This document shows positions 1 through 10,545 of a stretch of DNA of 64,000 nt, piece by piece; the first letter of the stretch is position 1, and every line of letters begins with the position of its first letter. This DNA is from Labrenzia sp. R4_2 (GTDB lineage: Bacteria; Pseudomonadota; Alphaproteobacteria; Rhizobiales; Stappiaceae): contig NZ_JAGHRJ010000001.1 of the NCBI RefSeq assembly GCF_017743865.1, forward strand, positions 1,178,001-1,242,000, written 5' to 3'. A model generated the notes under the pieces. The model saw only the letters and a list, made by a program, of their open reading frames with translations, did not search any database and was not told the DNA's origin. The position numbers were made by a program, and so were the translations under genes.

Positions 1-350
1 TCCGCGAGATCGATGCCAAAGGCAGGCGATTCTAATGATTGGTTGGATTGGTCACGGCGTGCGGCCAATTTGCCGCGCCGGTTGTGCAGAGAAAATCCTG
101 CCTTTCAAACCCGCCGAAATATGCGCTTTGTAGCGTTCTGTTATGGATTTGGTTTAAATGTGGCAATAGCTTGACCGGGTTAGGGTCTTGCGTTGCAGCA
201 ATACGTGGGCTAGGTGTGCGCTCGCATGTTGGATTAGTGAAAAAACCGACGGGCCACGCATGACCTGATGGTACTATCCGGTGCAGGACAGGGCGGGGCT
301 GCGGTACGGATCGCCTCCCGGTCCGCCCGCAAATGCAAGGACGCGAAAAC
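1..350. other. Leader region upstream of the nuo operon
   Basis: No convincing complete gene is visible here. Reading from base 3, one frame ends in a stop at 33-35 after ten codons (R-E-I-D-A-K-G-R-R-F), which could be the tail of an upstream + strand gene, but ten residues cannot show this. The longer open frames on both strands have no recognisable protein character. The rest presumably holds the promoter and leader of the nuo operon; I could not pick out a convincing promoter by eye. Confidence 0.3.
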
Positions 351-716
351 ATGGAAGAACTTCTGCGGGAATATGTCCCGATCGTCGTGTTTATCGGCAT
401 TGCGCTGGTCATTGGCCTTGCGTTGCTGATCTCGCCCTTCCTGCTTGCCTACAAGAACCCGGATCCGGAAAAGCTGTCTGCCTATGAGTGCGGCTTCAAC
501 GCTTTTGACGACGCCCGGATGAAATTCGACATCCGCTTTTATCTGGTTGCGATCCTCTTCATCATCTTTGACCTGGAAGTGGCCTTTCTGTTTCCGTGGG
601 CGGTCTCCTTCGGTGAGCTTGGCTGGTACGGCTACGGCTCGATGATGGTGTTCCTGGGCGTCCTGACGGTCGGATTTATCTACGAATGGAAAAAAGGAGC
701 GCTGGAATGGGATTGA
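351..716 (+). CDS. nuoA: NADH-quinone oxidoreductase subunit A
   Basis: Small membrane subunit of the proton-pumping NADH:quinone oxidoreductase (complex I), near the junction of the peripheral and membrane arms. The 121-residue product has three hydrophobic segments, and the loop after the first carries the family signature around Y-E-C-G-F. I chose ATG 351 rather than an upstream in-frame ATG at 333 because AAGGA at 337-341 sits nine bases before it, and the protein then starts M-E-E-L-L as NuoA proteins do. It is the first gene of the operon and its end overlaps nuoB by 10 bases, which suggests coupled translation. Confidence 0.95.
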   Translation: MEELLREYVPIVVFIGIALVIGLALLISPFLLAYKNPDPEKLSAYECGFNAFDDARMKFDIRFYLVAILFIIFDLEVAFLFPWAVSFGELGWYGYGSMMVFLGVLTVGFIYEWKKGALEWD

Positions 717-1285
717 CCACTGCCAAGCCGCTCATCGCGGAGCGGCCGAAAGGCATTATCGACCCGAATACCGGAAAGCCGGTTGGCGCGGATGACCCGT
801 TTTTCCTGGAAGTCAATGACGAGCTTGCCGACAAGGGCTTTCTCGTCACTTCCACCGACAACCTTATTCAGTGGGCCCGCACAGGCTCCTTGATGTGGAT
901 GACGTTTGGTCTGGCCTGTTGCGCCGTTGAGATGATGCAAATGTCCATGCCGCGTTATGACGCCGAGCGCTTTGGCTTTGCCCCGCGCGCATCCCCGCGC
1001 CAGTCGGATGTGATGATTGTTGCTGGGACGCTGACCAACAAGATGGCGCCTGCGCTGCGCAAGGTCTACGACCAGATGCCGGAACCGCGGTATGTCATCT
1101 CCATGGGATCCTGCGCCAATGGTGGTGGCTACTACCACTATTCTTATTCAGTAGTACGCGGATGTGACCGCGTCGTCCCGGTCGATATTTACGTTCCGGG
1201 ATGTCCTCCGACAGCCGAGGCGCTGCTTTATGGTGTCTTGATGCTGCAGAAAAAGATCCGCCGCACAGGCACGATCGAACGTTGA
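707..1285 (+). CDS. nuoB: NADH-quinone oxidoreductase subunit B
   Basis: Peripheral-arm subunit that carries the last iron-sulfur cluster (N2) before quinone. The 192-residue protein has the expected cysteines in the motifs [16 protein letters not shown] and P-G-C-P-P-T. The start is ATG 707 inside the end of nuoA. An upstream in-frame ATG at 686 would add seven residues, but the AAGGAG near 693 lies downstream of it and fits ATG 707. Identity is very secure; only the start is a choice. Confidence 0.96.
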   Translation: MGLTTAKPLIAERPKGIIDPNTGKPVGADDPFFLEVNDELADKGFLVTSTDNLIQWARTGSLMWMTFGLACCAVEMMQMSMPRYDAERFGFAPRASPRQSDVMIVAGTLTNKMAPALRKVYDQMPEPRYVISMGSCANGGGYYHYSYSVVRGCDRVVPVDIYVPGCPPTAEALLYGVLMLQKKIRRTGTIER

Positions 1286-1372
1286 TTGCATTCGCCGCTT
1301 TGAATGGCGGCGGATTTGAGGGAAGAGGGCCAAAGCGGCCCAAATGAGAGCTCCGAAGGAGTGAGGTCGAAC

Positions 1373-1978
1373 ATGGACGAAACGTTGAAGGAACTCGCCG
1401 AGCATATCGAGCTCGGTTTGTCAGAGTCCCTCGTGTCCTGGAAGGTCGAATACGGCGAGCTCACACTGGTCGTGAATGCGTCCGACATTCTTGATGTGGT
1501 GCGGTATCTTCGCGACAACGCCTCCTGCAAGTTCGTCAACCTGACGGACATTTGCGGCGTTGACTATCCGGCGCGCGAGAAACGTTTCGACGTTGTGTAC
1601 CACTTCCTGTCCCCCTTCCAGAACCAGCGTATTCGCGTGAAGCTAGAAACAGATGATGTGACGCCGGTCGCGTCTCTGACGTCTCTGTTTCCGGGCGCTG
1701 AGTGGTTTGAACGGGAAGCCTACGACATGTACGGCATCTTGTTTTCCGGCCATCCGGACCTGCGCCGGATCCTGACGGATTACGGCTTCGACGGTCATCC
1801 GCTGCGCAAGGATTTCCCTGTTACCGGGTTTGTCGAAGTCCGCTATGACGACGAAAAGAAACGCGTTGTTTATGAGCCGGTTCGCCTGAACCAGGAAATG
1901 CGCACCTTTGATTTCCTCTCGCCATGGGAAGGCACGGATTACGTGCTGCCGGGCGATGAAAAAGCAACAACGAATTAA
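1373..1978 (+). CDS. nuoC: NADH-quinone oxidoreductase subunit C
   Basis: Peripheral-arm 30 kDa subunit of complex I; it contacts NuoD and holds no cofactor. The 201-residue product contains the family signature region [12 protein letters not shown] followed by [14 protein letters not shown] longer open frame begins at 1304, but ATG 1373 is preceded by GAAGGAG at 1355-1361 and gives the usual N terminus, so the 87 bases after nuoB are probably untranslated. NuoC and NuoD are separate genes here, as usual in alphaproteobacteria (they are fused in E. coli). Confidence 0.95.
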   Translation: MDETLKELAEHIELGLSESLVSWKVEYGELTLVVNASDILDVVRYLRDNASCKFVNLTDICGVDYPAREKRFDVVYHFLSPFQNQRIRVKLETDDVTPVASLTSLFPGAEWFEREAYDMYGILFSGHPDLRRILTDYGFDGHPLRKDFPVTGFVEVRYDDEKKRVVYEPVRLNQEMRTFDFLSPWEGTDYVLPGDEKATTN

Positions 1979-1989
1979 GGCGGATCCCG

Positions 1990-3174
1990 ATGGCTGAGGC
2001 TCAGGTTCGTAACTTCAACATCAACTTTGGTCCGCAGCACCCGGCGGCGCACGGCGTGTTGCGTCTGGTGTTGGAGTTGGACGGCGAGGTGGTCACACGC
2101 GTCGATCCGCATATCGGCCTTTTGCACCGCGGCACCGAAAAGCTGATCGAGCAGAAGACCTACCTTCAGGCTGTTCCGTACTTTGATCGCCTGGACTACG
2201 TTGCGCCGATGAACCAGGAGCACGCGTTTGCTCTGGCGGTCGAGCGCATGCTCGGCATCGAAGTGCCGAAGCGCGGGCAGTTGGTGCGTGTGCTTTATTC
2301 GGAAATCGGCCGCATCCTGTCGCACCTTTTGAATGTCACCACACAAGCGATGGACGTTGGTGCTTTGACGCCGCCGCTGTGGGGCTTTGAGCCGCGTGAA
2401 GAGCTGATGGTCTTCTATGAGCGTGCCTGCGGCGCACGGATGCACGCTGCCTATGTGCGCCCGGGTGGTGTTCACCAGGACCTGCCACGGGATCTTCTGG
2501 ATGATATATGGGATTTCTGTGACCCGTTCCTGCAGACGCTGGACGATATCGAAGGTCTTTTGACAGACAACCGCATCTTCAAGCAGCGGAATGTTGACAT
2601 CGGTGTTGTCGATCTGGACGACGCCTGGGCTTGGGGTTTCTCCGGCGTCATGGTTCGGGGCTCCGGTGCGCCTTGGGATCTGCGCAAGTCGCAGCCGTAT
2701 GAGTGCTATTCCGAACTCGACTTCGACATTCCGATCGGCAAGAACGGCGACTGTTACGACCGGTATCTGATCCGCATGGATGAGATGCGCCAGTCGATCC
2801 GGATCATGAAACAGTGCCTGGAGAAGCTGACGGTGGAAACCGGTCCAGTATCGTCTGCTGACGGTAAGATCGTTCCGCCCAAGCGTGGTGAAATGAAACG
2901 CTCGATGGAATCGTTGATCCACCACTTCAAGCTCTACACGGAAGGCTATCACGTACCGCCGGGTGAAGTTTATGCGGCCGTTGAAGCGCCGAAAGGCGAA
3001 TTCGGTGTGTATCTCGTGGCTGACGGCACCAACAAGCCGTACCGCTGCAAGATCAAGGCACCGGGCTACGCCCACCTTTCGGCGATGGATTTCGTCTGCC
3101 GTGGCCACCAGCTCGCCGACGTTTCAGCGGTGCTTGGATCCATGGACATCGTTTTCGGCGAGGTTGACCGCTAA
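1990..3174 (+). CDS. nuoD: NADH-quinone oxidoreductase subunit D
   Basis: 49 kDa peripheral-arm subunit, related to the large subunit of NiFe hydrogenases, that with NuoB forms the quinone pocket. The 394-residue protein begins with the conserved [10 protein letters not shown] stretch and carries H-R-G-T-E-K-L near residue 44, both close to the quinone site. It follows nuoC by 11 bases and ends at the expected G-E-V-D-R. An 81-base gap without an obvious terminator separates it from nuoE, so transcription most likely continues. Confidence 0.97.
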   Translation: MAEAQVRNFNINFGPQHPAAHGVLRLVLELDGEVVTRVDPHIGLLHRGTEKLIEQKTYLQAVPYFDRLDYVAPMNQEHAFALAVERMLGIEVPKRGQLVRVLYSEIGRILSHLLNVTTQAMDVGALTPPLWGFEPREELMVFYERACGARMHAAYVRPGGVHQDLPRDLLDDIWDFCDPFLQTLDDIEGLLTDNRIFKQRNVDIGVVDLDDAWAWGFSGVMVRGSGAPWDLRKSQPYECYSELDFDIPIGKNGDCYDRYLIRMDEMRQSIRIMKQCLEKLTVETGPVSSADGKIVPPKRGEMKRSMESLIHHFKLYTEGYHVPPGEVYAAVEAPKGEFGVYLVADGTNKPYRCKIKAPGYAHLSAMDFVCRGHQLADVSAVLGSMDIVFGEVDR

Positions 3175-3255
3175 TGCAGGGCATCCTCCACACAATTTCG
3201 ACCCAGGCAGCCGCTGAAGCGGCGCCGGGCAGCTGATAACAACGGGAATTACCTC

Positions 3256-4512
3256 ATGGCAGTTCGCAGGCTTGCGGCGGAACAACCTGATAGCTTTGAG
3301 TTCACCGAGGAAAACCTCGGCTGGGCGAAGAAGTTGATCGACCGCTATCCCGCCGGCCGTCAGGCGTCAGCGGTCATCCCGCTTCTGTGGCGTGCACAGG
3401 AACAGAACGATGGCTGGGTCAGCGAACCGGCGATCCGCTATATTGCTGATCTATTGGAAATGCCGAACATCCGCGTTTTGGAAGTTGCGACCTTCTACAC
3501 CATGTTCCAGCTTCAGCCAGTTGGAAAGAAAGCCCACATTCAGGTGTGCGGCACGACACCTTGCCAGCTGCGCGGTTCGGAAGATCTGATCAAGATCTGT
3601 AAATCCCGCATCGCGAAGCATATGCACGAGATCTCCGAGGACGGCATGTTCTCTTGGGAAGAGGTGGAGTGCCTGGGTGCTTGCGTGAACGCGCCAATGG
3701 TACAGATTTTCAAGGATACTTATGAAGATCTGACCGAAAAGAGCTTCAACAAGCTTCTAGACGATATCGAAGCCGGGAACGAAGTGACGCCAGGCCCTCA
3801 GAATGGCCGGCGTTTCTCCATGGCTGAGGGCGGGCAAACCAACCTGACCGAGATTGAAGACAACACCACGGGCACCCTGCCTGTCCCGCATGTGGTCGAT
3901 GGGTCAGAAAAGGCGTCTCATCATTTTGCAGGCGCTGCCATCAACACCGGCGGAAATGACTACGACGGCGTGCCGACACCGGCCGAAGACGCTGTTGCCA
4001 AGGTAAAGGCAGCTTTCGCGGCAAAAGCCGAAGCGCCAGCCGACGCTCCTGCTGAGAAAAAAGCTGAGGCGCCGAAAAAGGCTGCACCGAAAAAGACGGC
4101 TGCCAAAACAGCTGACAAGGTTGAAAAAGCGGCTGAAAAGGCCAGCGAGCCGGCACCTGTATCCAAGGCCAAGCCGGAAGCGAAGGTGGAAGCTGCTGAA
4201 ACGGCTTCTGAAAAGGCACCGGAAACCTTGAAGCAAGCCCGTGACGGCAAACCCGATGACCTGAAAAAGCTTAAGGGTGTTGGGCCGAAGCTGGAAGCGA
4301 CGTTGCACGAACTCGGCTTCTTCCACTTTGATCAGGTCGCGAGCTGGGGACCGGAAGAGGTGGCCTGGGTCGATAGCCGGCTGAAGTTCAAGGGGCGCAT
4401 CGAGCGTGACGGCTGGATTGAGCAGGCCAAATTGCTTGCTTCCGGCGGAGAGACCGAATTTTCCAAGCGTGTGGAAGCAGGCGAAGTCGCTTCCTCCAAG
4501 AGCGAAGACTAA
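3256..4512 (+). CDS. nuoE: NADH-quinone oxidoreductase subunit E with helix-hairpin-helix extension
   Basis: 24 kDa-type subunit carrying a [2Fe-2S] cluster in the NADH-oxidising module. Ligand cysteines are visible at about residues 98, 103, 139 and 143 (C-G-T-T-P-C and C-L-G-A-C). The core ends near residue 200. The protein is 418 residues, about twice the E. coli length: an Ala/Lys/Glu-rich low-complexity linker runs from about 245 to 330 and is followed by a compact domain (about 333-395) with an L-K-G-V-G-P-K-L-E helix-hairpin-helix pattern. Such tails are known from alphaproteobacterial NuoE proteins; their role is unclear to me. Separated from nuoF by nine bases. Confidence 0.95.
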   Translation: MAVRRLAAEQPDSFEFTEENLGWAKKLIDRYPAGRQASAVIPLLWRAQEQNDGWVSEPAIRYIADLLEMPNIRVLEVATFYTMFQLQPVGKKAHIQVCGTTPCQLRGSEDLIKICKSRIAKHMHEISEDGMFSWEEVECLGACVNAPMVQIFKDTYEDLTEKSFNKLLDDIEAGNEVTPGPQNGRRFSMAEGGQTNLTEIEDNTTGTLPVPHVVDGSEKASHHFAGAAINTGGNDYDGVPTPAEDAVAKVKAAFAAKAEAPADAPAEKKAEAPKKAAPKKTAAKTADKVEKAAEKASEPAPVSKAKPEAKVEAAETASEKAPETLKQARDGKPDDLKKLKGVGPKLEATLHELGFFHFDQVASWGPEEVAWVDSRLKFKGRIERDGWIEQAKLLASGGETEFSKRVEAGEVASSKSED

Positions 4513-4521
4513 GGGGAAGAG

Positions 4522-5823
4522 ATGCTTCAGGATAAGGATCGTATCTTCACCAACATATACGGCCTTCACGACTGGGGTCTGGAAGGCGCGAAGAAACGCG
4601 GCCAGTGGGACAACACCAAGGGGTTGCTCGACAAGGGCCGCGACTGGATCATCCAGGAAATGAAGGACAGCGGTCTCAGAGGCCGTGGCGGGGCGGGGTT
4701 CCCGACTGGCCTGAAATGGTCCTTCATGCCCAAAGAATCCGATGGCCGTCCGGCGTATCTCGTCGTCAATGCCGACGAATCCGAACCGGGCACCTGTAAA
4801 GACCGTGAAATCCTGCGCCACGATCCGCACACGCTGGTCGAGGGCTGCCTTGTTGCCGGTTTCGCCATGGGTGCGATCGCGGCCTACATTTACGTGCGCG
4901 GTGAGTTCATCCGTGAGCGCGAGCGCCTGCAGGCTGCGATCGATCAGGCGTATGACGCCGGTTTGATCGGAAAGAACAACAAGAACGGCTACGATTTCGA
5001 CATCTACGTTCACCATGGCGCAGGTGCTTACATCTGCGGTGAGGAAACAGCCTTGCTGGAGAGCCTGGAAGGCAAAAAGGGCCAGCCGCGCCTGAAGCCG
5101 CCGTTCCCGGCAAACGTTGGTCTGTACGGTTGCCCGACGACTGTGAACAACGTGGAATCGATCGCAGTTGCGCCGACTATTCTGCGCCGCGGTGGCGGCT
5201 GGTTTGCAAGCCTTGGCCGTCCGAACAATACCGGCACGAAGCTCTTCTGCGTCTCTGGTCACGTCAACCAGCCGGCGACCTTTGAAGAAGAGCTCGGCGT
5301 TCCGTTCTCCGAGATGATCGACAAGCATTGCGGTGGCATTCGCGGTGGTTGGGATAATCTTCTGGCGGTTATTCCCGGCGGATCTTCGGTTCCGTGCTGT
5401 ACGGCTGAGGAGATCAAAGACGCGCCGATGGATTTCGACACACTGCGCGGCATGGGCTCTGGCCTTGGCACTGCGGCGGTGATCGTCATGGACAAGTCGA
5501 CCGATATCATCAAGGCGATTGCCCGCCTCAGCTACTTCTATAAGCACGAGAGCTGCGGCCAGTGCACGCCGTGCCGGGAAGGCACCGGCTGGATGTGGCG
5601 TGTGATGCAGCGCATGGTGAAGGGCGAGAGCTCCTATGAAGAGATCGACATGCTCTTCAAGGTCACCAAGCAGGTCGAAGGCCATACAATTTGTGCTCTT
5701 GGAGATGCGGCTGCTTGGCCGATCCAGGGCTTGATCAAGAATTTCCGGCCGGTCATCGAGCAACGCATCGATGACTATGTCGCCAAGTCGAGAACGTCTT
5801 CGACCATGGTGGCGGCTGAGTAA
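4522..5823 (+). CDS. nuoF: NADH-quinone oxidoreductase subunit F
   Basis: NADH- and FMN-binding 51 kDa subunit, the electron entry point of complex I. The 433-residue product has the glycine-rich nucleotide region [11 protein letters not shown] near residue 54, a second Gly-rich stretch ending in Y-I-C-G-E-E-T-A-L, and the [4Fe-4S] cysteine cluster [12 protein letters not shown] followed by a distal cysteine (T-I-C-A-L-G-D). Length and order are standard. It sits nine bases after nuoE and 26 before nuoG. Confidence 0.97.
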   Translation: MLQDKDRIFTNIYGLHDWGLEGAKKRGQWDNTKGLLDKGRDWIIQEMKDSGLRGRGGAGFPTGLKWSFMPKESDGRPAYLVVNADESEPGTCKDREILRHDPHTLVEGCLVAGFAMGAIAAYIYVRGEFIRERERLQAAIDQAYDAGLIGKNNKNGYDFDIYVHHGAGAYICGEETALLESLEGKKGQPRLKPPFPANVGLYGCPTTVNNVESIAVAPTILRRGGGWFASLGRPNNTGTKLFCVSGHVNQPATFEEELGVPFSEMIDKHCGGIRGGWDNLLAVIPGGSSVPCCTAEEIKDAPMDFDTLRGMGSGLGTAAVIVMDKSTDIIKAIARLSYFYKHESCGQCTPCREGTGWMWRVMQRMVKGESSYEEIDMLFKVTKQVEGHTICALGDAAAWPIQGLIKNFRPVIEQRIDDYVAKSRTSSTMVAAE

Positions 5824-5849
5824 GCGGAACGGAATTTGGAGAGCAGCGG

Positions 5850-7913
5850 ATGACGAAGCTCATCATCGACGGCAATGAGGTAGACGTCCCGGCGGACTAC
5901 ACCCTGCTTCAGGCTTGTGAAGAGGCAGGTGCCGAGGTTCCGCGGTTTTGTTACCACGACCGCCTGTCGATTGCCGGCAACTGCCGCATGTGCCTGGTGG
6001 AAGTGAAGGGCGGACCGCCCAAACCGACAGCGTCTTGCGCGATGGGCGTGAAGGACCTGCGTCCGGGACCGAACGGCGAGCCGCCGGTAGTTGAAACCAA
6101 ATCCGAAATGGTCAAGAAGGCCCGCGAAGGGGTGATGGAGTTCCTGCTCATCAACCACCCGCTGGATTGCCCGATCTGCGATCAGGGCGGGGAGTGCGAT
6201 CTTCAAGATCAGGCGATGGCCTATGGTGTCGACACCACGCGGTTCGACGAAAACAAGCGCGCGGTTGAGAACAAGGAAATCGGCCCGCTCATCAAGACGA
6301 TCATGACCCGCTGCATTCACTGCACGCGCTGTGTCCGTTTCACCACGGAAGTTGCCGGCGTATCGGACATGGGCCTGATCGGCCGCGGGGAAGATGCCGA
6401 AATTACAACCTATCTGGAAGCGGCGCTGTCCTCAGAAATGCAGGGCAACGTGGCCGACCTCTGCCCTGTTGGTGCGCTCACGCACAAGCCTTACGAGTTC
6501 CACGCCCGTCCTTGGGAGCTGACCAAGACCGAAAGCATCGACGTCATGGATGCGCTTGGCTCGGCCATTCGCGTTGACACACGCGGCAAGGAAGTCATGC
6601 GCGTGATGCCGCGGCTCAATGAAGAGATCAACGAGGAGTGGATCTCCGACAAGTCCCGTTACATCTGGGATGGGTTGAAGACACAGCGTCTTGATCGCCC
6701 TTATGCGAAGATCGATGGCAAACTACAGCCGGTTTCCTGGTCTCAAGCGTTCCAGATCATTGCGGACAAGGTCAAAGCGACATCCGCTGAAAAGGTTGGC
6801 GCGCTCGCCGGACAGCTCGCCGGTGTGGAAGACATGTTTGCGCTTAAGAGCCTGATGGAAAAGATCGGCTCCGCAAACATCGACAGCCGGTTCCCGGGCT
6901 CACCGTTGCATCCGTCGAATGGCCGCGCGAGCTATCTCTTCAACTCCACAATTCAGGGAATTGAAGAAGCAGATGCCATCTTGCTGATTGGCACCAACCC
7001 ACGCGTTGAGGCACCGGTTCTGAACGCCCGGATCCGCAAGCGTTGGGCACAGGGCGATCTGACCGTTGGTGTGATCGGCGAAAATGCTGATCTGACCTAC
7101 CCGGTGACTTACCTCGGGGCTGGTCCGGATAGCATCAAGGAGTTCGTCAAACACGCACCGGCCAAGGCCAAAAAGCCGATGTTCATCATCGGGCAGGGCG
7201 CTTTGAACCGGGCCGATGGCGCAGCTGTCCTGGCGAACATTGCGGCCGCCGCAAAATCCCTGGGTGTCATCAAGGACGGTTGGAACGGCTTCAATATCCT
7301 CCACACCGAAGCTTCCCAGGTCGGGGCGCTCGACATCGGGTTTGTCCCGGGCGACGGGGGTAAGGACACGGGCGGCATGCTGGAAAGCGGCGCGCTGGAT
7401 GTACTCTTCCTGCTCGATGTTGACGAAATTGAAGTTCCGGAAGGCCCGTTTGTTGTTTATCAGGGCACACATGGCGACCGCGGCGCACACCGTGCTGACG
7501 TGATCTTGCCGGGCGCAGCTTACACCGAGAAATCCGCCATCTACGTGAACACGGAAGGCCGGGTTCAAATGGCGGATCGCGCGGGCTTCCCTCCAGGTGA
7601 TGCGCGCGAGGACTGGGCAATCCTTCGGGCTTTGTCAGCCGTTCTCGGACAGGCCTTGGAATTTGATTCACTGCCGCAGCTGCGCTCAAAGCTCTTTGAA
7701 GCCGTTCCGCATATGGCGGCGATCGATTCCATCGAAGCCGGCGATGCTGCGGATGTTGAGAAGTTGGCCAATGGCAAAGCCAAAATGGACAGCGCCGGGT
7801 TTGCAAACGTGATCCGGGACTTTTATTTGACCAACCCGATCGCACGCGCCTCCAAGGTGATGGCCGAGTGTTCGGCGCTCGCGAAAACGCGTGCCGCAGA
7901 AGCTGCGGAATAA
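5850..7913 (+). CDS. nuoG: NADH-quinone oxidoreductase subunit G
   Basis: 75 kDa subunit that relays electrons through several iron-sulfur clusters. The N terminus has the plant-type [2Fe-2S] pattern (C-Y-H-D-R ... C-R-M-C ... C), then the His-ligated cluster region H-P-L-D-C-P-I-C-D-Q-G-G-E-C, then C-I-H-C-T-R-C-V-R-F and a distal cysteine at D-L-C-P-V-G-A-L. The remainder is the degenerate molybdopterin-oxidoreductase fold. At 687 residues it matches the shorter alphaproteobacterial/mitochondrial form rather than the ~900-residue E. coli form. Confidence 0.97.
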   Translation: MTKLIIDGNEVDVPADYTLLQACEEAGAEVPRFCYHDRLSIAGNCRMCLVEVKGGPPKPTASCAMGVKDLRPGPNGEPPVVETKSEMVKKAREGVMEFLLINHPLDCPICDQGGECDLQDQAMAYGVDTTRFDENKRAVENKEIGPLIKTIMTRCIHCTRCVRFTTEVAGVSDMGLIGRGEDAEITTYLEAALSSEMQGNVADLCPVGALTHKPYEFHARPWELTKTESIDVMDALGSAIRVDTRGKEVMRVMPRLNEEINEEWISDKSRYIWDGLKTQRLDRPYAKIDGKLQPVSWSQAFQIIADKVKATSAEKVGALAGQLAGVEDMFALKSLMEKIGSANIDSRFPGSPLHPSNGRASYLFNSTIQGIEEADAILLIGTNPRVEAPVLNARIRKRWAQGDLTVGVIGENADLTYPVTYLGAGPDSIKEFVKHAPAKAKKPMFIIGQGALNRADGAAVLANIAAAAKSLGVIKDGWNGFNILHTEASQVGALDIGFVPGDGGKDTGGMLESGALDVLFLLDVDEIEVPEGPFVVYQGTHGDRGAHRADVILPGAAYTEKSAIYVNTEGRVQMADRAGFPPGDAREDWAILRALSAVLGQALEFDSLPQLRSKLFEAVPHMAAIDSIEAGDAADVEKLANGKAKMDSAGFANVIRDFYLTNPIARASKVMAECSALAKTRAAEAAE

Positions 7914-7929
7914 GGGGTAGGGGACCGAA

Positions 7930-8988
7930 ATGGCTGAGTTCATGACCACCTACGGCTGGCCGTTCCTCTGGATGGTATTCCAGAGCGTTCTGTTGCTTGT
8001 CGTGCTTTTGGTGATCGTCGCCTACGTGCTTTATGCGGACCGCAAGATCTGGGCGGCTGTTCAGATCCGCCGTGGCCCGAACGTGGTTGGCCCATGGGGG
8101 CTCTTGCAGAGTTTCGCGGACCTTTTGAAGTTCGTGCTGAAGGAGCCGGTGATCCCCTCGGGGTCCAACAAGGTTCTGTTCCTGCTGGCGCCGCTGGTGT
8201 CCGTGCTGCTTGCCTTGGTGGCGTGGTCAGTCATTCCGGTGGACTATGGCTGGGTGATTGCGAACATCAACGTTGGTGTGCTGTTCGTCTTCGCTGTATC
8301 CTCCTTGGAAGTCTATGGCGTGATCATCGGCGGTTGGGCGTCCAACTCCAAGTATCCGTTCCTGTCAGCCCTCCGGTCCGCAGCTCAGATGGTGTCTTAC
8401 GAAGTCTCCATCGGTTTCGTCATCGTCACGGTTCTGTTGTGCGCAGGCACTTTGAACCTGACCGGTATCGTTCTGGCGCAGGAAACTGGTCTCGCGGACA
8501 TGCTGGGCGTGCCGTGGCTGAATATTCTGAACTGGTACTGGCTGCCGCTGTTCCCGATGTTCGTCGTGTTCTTCGTATCGGCATTGGCTGAAACGAACCG
8601 GCCGCCGTTTGATTTGGCGGAAGCAGAATCAGAACTGGTCGCCGGGTTCATGGTGGAATATGGCTCCACACCGTACATGATGTTCATGCTCGGCGAATAC
8701 GTCGCGATCTGCCTGATGTGCGCTCTGATGACCATCTTCTTCATGGGTGGTTGGCTGCCGCCGTTTGACTTCGCACCGTTCACCTGGGTGCCGGGCGTCA
8801 TCTGGTTCATCCTGAAGTGTCTGCTTTGCTTCTTCATGTTCGCCATGGTCAAGGCGATGGTCCCGCGCTACCGCTATGACCAGTTGATGCGCCTTGGCTG
8901 GAAAGTATTCCTGCCGCTGTCGCTCGCCATGGTGTTTGTGGTCGCAACTGTTCTGATGATCACAGGCTGGGCGCCGGGCGCGGCGTAA
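7930..8988 (+). CDS. nuoH: NADH-quinone oxidoreductase subunit H
   Basis: Membrane subunit at the heel of complex I that helps form the quinone tunnel. The 352-residue protein shows about eight hydrophobic helices, the conserved [18 protein letters not shown] stretch after helix 1, and the acidic loop [16 protein letters not shown] near residue 220, which is diagnostic for the family. It lies 16 bases after nuoG and is followed, unusually, by a small unassigned membrane gene before nuoI. Confidence 0.97.
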   Translation: MAEFMTTYGWPFLWMVFQSVLLLVVLLVIVAYVLYADRKIWAAVQIRRGPNVVGPWGLLQSFADLLKFVLKEPVIPSGSNKVLFLLAPLVSVLLALVAWSVIPVDYGWVIANINVGVLFVFAVSSLEVYGVIIGGWASNSKYPFLSALRSAAQMVSYEVSIGFVIVTVLLCAGTLNLTGIVLAQETGLADMLGVPWLNILNWYWLPLFPMFVVFFVSALAETNRPPFDLAEAESELVAGFMVEYGSTPYMMFMLGEYVAICLMCALMTIFFMGGWLPPFDFAPFTWVPGVIWFILKCLLCFFMFAMVKAMVPRYRYDQLMRLGWKVFLPLSLAMVFVVATVLMITGWAPGAA

Positions 8989-8999
8989 GGGGACGGTTT

Positions 9000-9236
9000 A
9001 TGGAAGTGTCGCTCCCCGGAGTGATCGGAGCAGCAGTTGGACTTTATGTCGGCTGGCTCGATTGGAAGATCCTGAAGGGCATCCTTCAGGCGGCGGAGAC
9101 GAAAAACAGACAAGCTGGCGGCGACGGTGGTGTCGTTGCCAGATACCGGGCACCAATCGGTGCACTGATTTTTGGTATTCCGGTGATCGGCTTTCCGATT
9201 GTCGGCTATTGGGCCGCCAGCCTGCTGGCTGGCTGA
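9000..9236 (+). CDS. Small membrane protein of unknown function within the nuo operon
   Basis: Unrecognised 78-residue product, 11 bases after nuoH and 20 before nuoI, so almost certainly co-transcribed with complex I. It has a glycine-rich hydrophobic segment near the N terminus (around V-I-G-A-A-V-G-L-Y-V-G), a charged middle (K-I-L-K-G ... E-T-K-N-R-Q) with a short Gly-rich turn, and a second hydrophobic segment at about residues 51-76 (A-L-I-F-G-I-P-V-I-G-F). No cysteines or cofactor motifs are present. Extra small reading frames between nuo genes are known in Paracoccus and Rhodobacter; whether this is an assembly factor, an accessory subunit or unrelated cannot be told from sequence. 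Confidence 0.7.
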   Translation: MEVSLPGVIGAAVGLYVGWLDWKILKGILQAAETKNRQAGGDGGVVARYRAPIGALIFGIPVIGFPIVGYWAASLLAG

Positions 9237-9256
9237 GGTAAAGAGAGGCTAACGCG

Positions 9257-9742
9257 ATGGTTGGACAAACCGTCAAATCGCTGTTTCTGCAAGAGTTCGT
9301 ATCGGCATTTTTCTTGGCGATGCGCTACTTCTTCAAACCGAAGCCAACGGTCAATTATCCGTTCGAGAAGGGCCCCGTAAGCCCGCGGTTCCGCGGTGAG
9401 CACGCGTTGCGCCGCTATCCGAACGGGGAAGAGCGCTGCATTGCCTGCAAGCTGTGCGAAGCGATCTGTCCGGCTCAGGCGATCACCATTGAAGCAGGCC
9501 CGCGCCGCAACGATGGCACCCGGCGCACGACCCGTTACGACATCGACATGGTGAAATGCATCTATTGCGGTTTCTGCCAGGAAGCGTGCCCTGTGGATGC
9601 AATCGTTGAGGGGCCGAACTTCGAATTCGCCACCGAAACCCGTGAAGAGCTTTACTACGACAAGGAAAAGCTGCTCGCGAATGGGGATCGTTGGGAGCGT
9701 GAAATCGCTCGAAACATTGAAATGGATGCTCCTTACCGTTAG
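9257..9742 (+). CDS. nuoI: NADH-quinone oxidoreductase subunit I
   Basis: 8Fe-8S ferredoxin-like subunit that links the peripheral arm to the membrane and carries clusters N6a and N6b. The 161-residue product has two tandem ferredoxin motifs, [12 protein letters not shown] and [12 protein letters not shown], and an N-terminal amphipathic stretch that lies on the membrane in solved complexes. Length matches the family. A 91-base gap follows before nuoJ; I see no terminator in it. Confidence 0.97.
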   Translation: MVGQTVKSLFLQEFVSAFFLAMRYFFKPKPTVNYPFEKGPVSPRFRGEHALRRYPNGEERCIACKLCEAICPAQAITIEAGPRRNDGTRRTTRYDIDMVKCIYCGFCQEACPVDAIVEGPNFEFATETREELYYDKEKLLANGDRWEREIARNIEMDAPYR

Positions 9743-9833
9743 GAGCTAACCGCACACTCCAAGTTCAGCCTGGCAATCCGGCCGGGCCCCGCATTTTCTG
9801 GCCGAATGGCCACACGACAGGCAGGTCTTTGAA

Positions 9834-10448
9834 ATGATCCTGAAAGCCCTCTTTTTCTACCTGTTTGCAGGCGTCACAGTCGCGTCCGCATTCATGGTGA
9901 TCGCGGCCCGGAACCCGGTGACCTCGGTCTTGTTTCTGATCCTGGCCTTCGTGAATTCCGCGGGACTGTTCATTCTGCTTGGTGCTGAGTATCTGGCGCT
10001 GTTGCTGGTGGTTGTCTATGTCGGCGCGGTCGCCGTTTTATTCCTGTTCGTCGTCATGATGCTAGATGTGGACTTCGTGGAACTGCGCCAGGGCTTCTTG
10101 CAGTATCTGCCAGTAGGTGGCCTTGTTGGGCTGATTCTTCTTGTCGAGTTGCTGATGGGTCTCGGCGCTTGGGTCATTCTGCCGGAGTTGACTGCGAACA
10201 CCGTGGAGCCAACACCGCCGCTGACTGAGATGAGCAACATCGAGGCGCTCGGTTCGGTGCTCTACACCAAGTACATCTATTTCTTCCAGGTTGCCGGTTT
10301 GATCCTGCTGGTGGCCATGATTGGCGCGATCGTTCTGACACTGCGCCACAAGCCGAATGTCAAACGTCAGGACATTCCGACCCAGGTCGGCCGCACACGC
10401 GAAGCCGCTGTCGAGGTCCGGAAGGTCGAAACGGGCAAGGGTATCTGA
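9834..10448 (+). CDS. nuoJ: NADH-quinone oxidoreductase subunit J
   Basis: Membrane-arm subunit next to NuoA and NuoK. The 204-residue protein has five hydrophobic helices; the third contains the conserved A-E-Y-L-A-L-L-L-V-V-V-Y-V-G-A-V-A-V-L-F-type pattern typical of NuoJ, where helix deformation couples quinone chemistry to proton pumping. The C-terminal 35 residues are charged and soluble. ATG 9834 starts the usual M-I-L-K-A-L-F-F N terminus. It is followed by 97 bases before nuoK. Confidence 0.94.
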   Translation: MILKALFFYLFAGVTVASAFMVIAARNPVTSVLFLILAFVNSAGLFILLGAEYLALLLVVVYVGAVAVLFLFVVMMLDVDFVELRQGFLQYLPVGGLVGLILLVELLMGLGAWVILPELTANTVEPTPPLTEMSNIEALGSVLYTKYIYFFQVAGLILLVAMIGAIVLTLRHKPNVKRQDIPTQVGRTREAAVEVRKVETGKGI

Positions 10449-10545
10449 CGCGAAACGTGCGCGTCGTTCGATAAGTCCTGCAACCGGCACGCTCCTCCGT
10501 GCGGTTCAGGGTTGGGGTAAATGAGGGGAGCACGGCGAGGCGCCC

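Noticed and set aside
32..412. Open frames on both strands before nuoA
   Set aside because: No ribosome site or recognisable protein character; they overlap the nuoA start and look like leader-region shadows.
1975..3108. 377-residue minus-strand frame inside nuoD
   Set aside because: Complete shadow of nuoD caused by codon bias; no family features.
3904..5763. 619-residue minus-strand frame over nuoE and nuoF
   Set aside because: Runs opposite to two secure genes; composition is the mirror of the Ala/Lys linker and nuoF, so it is a shadow.
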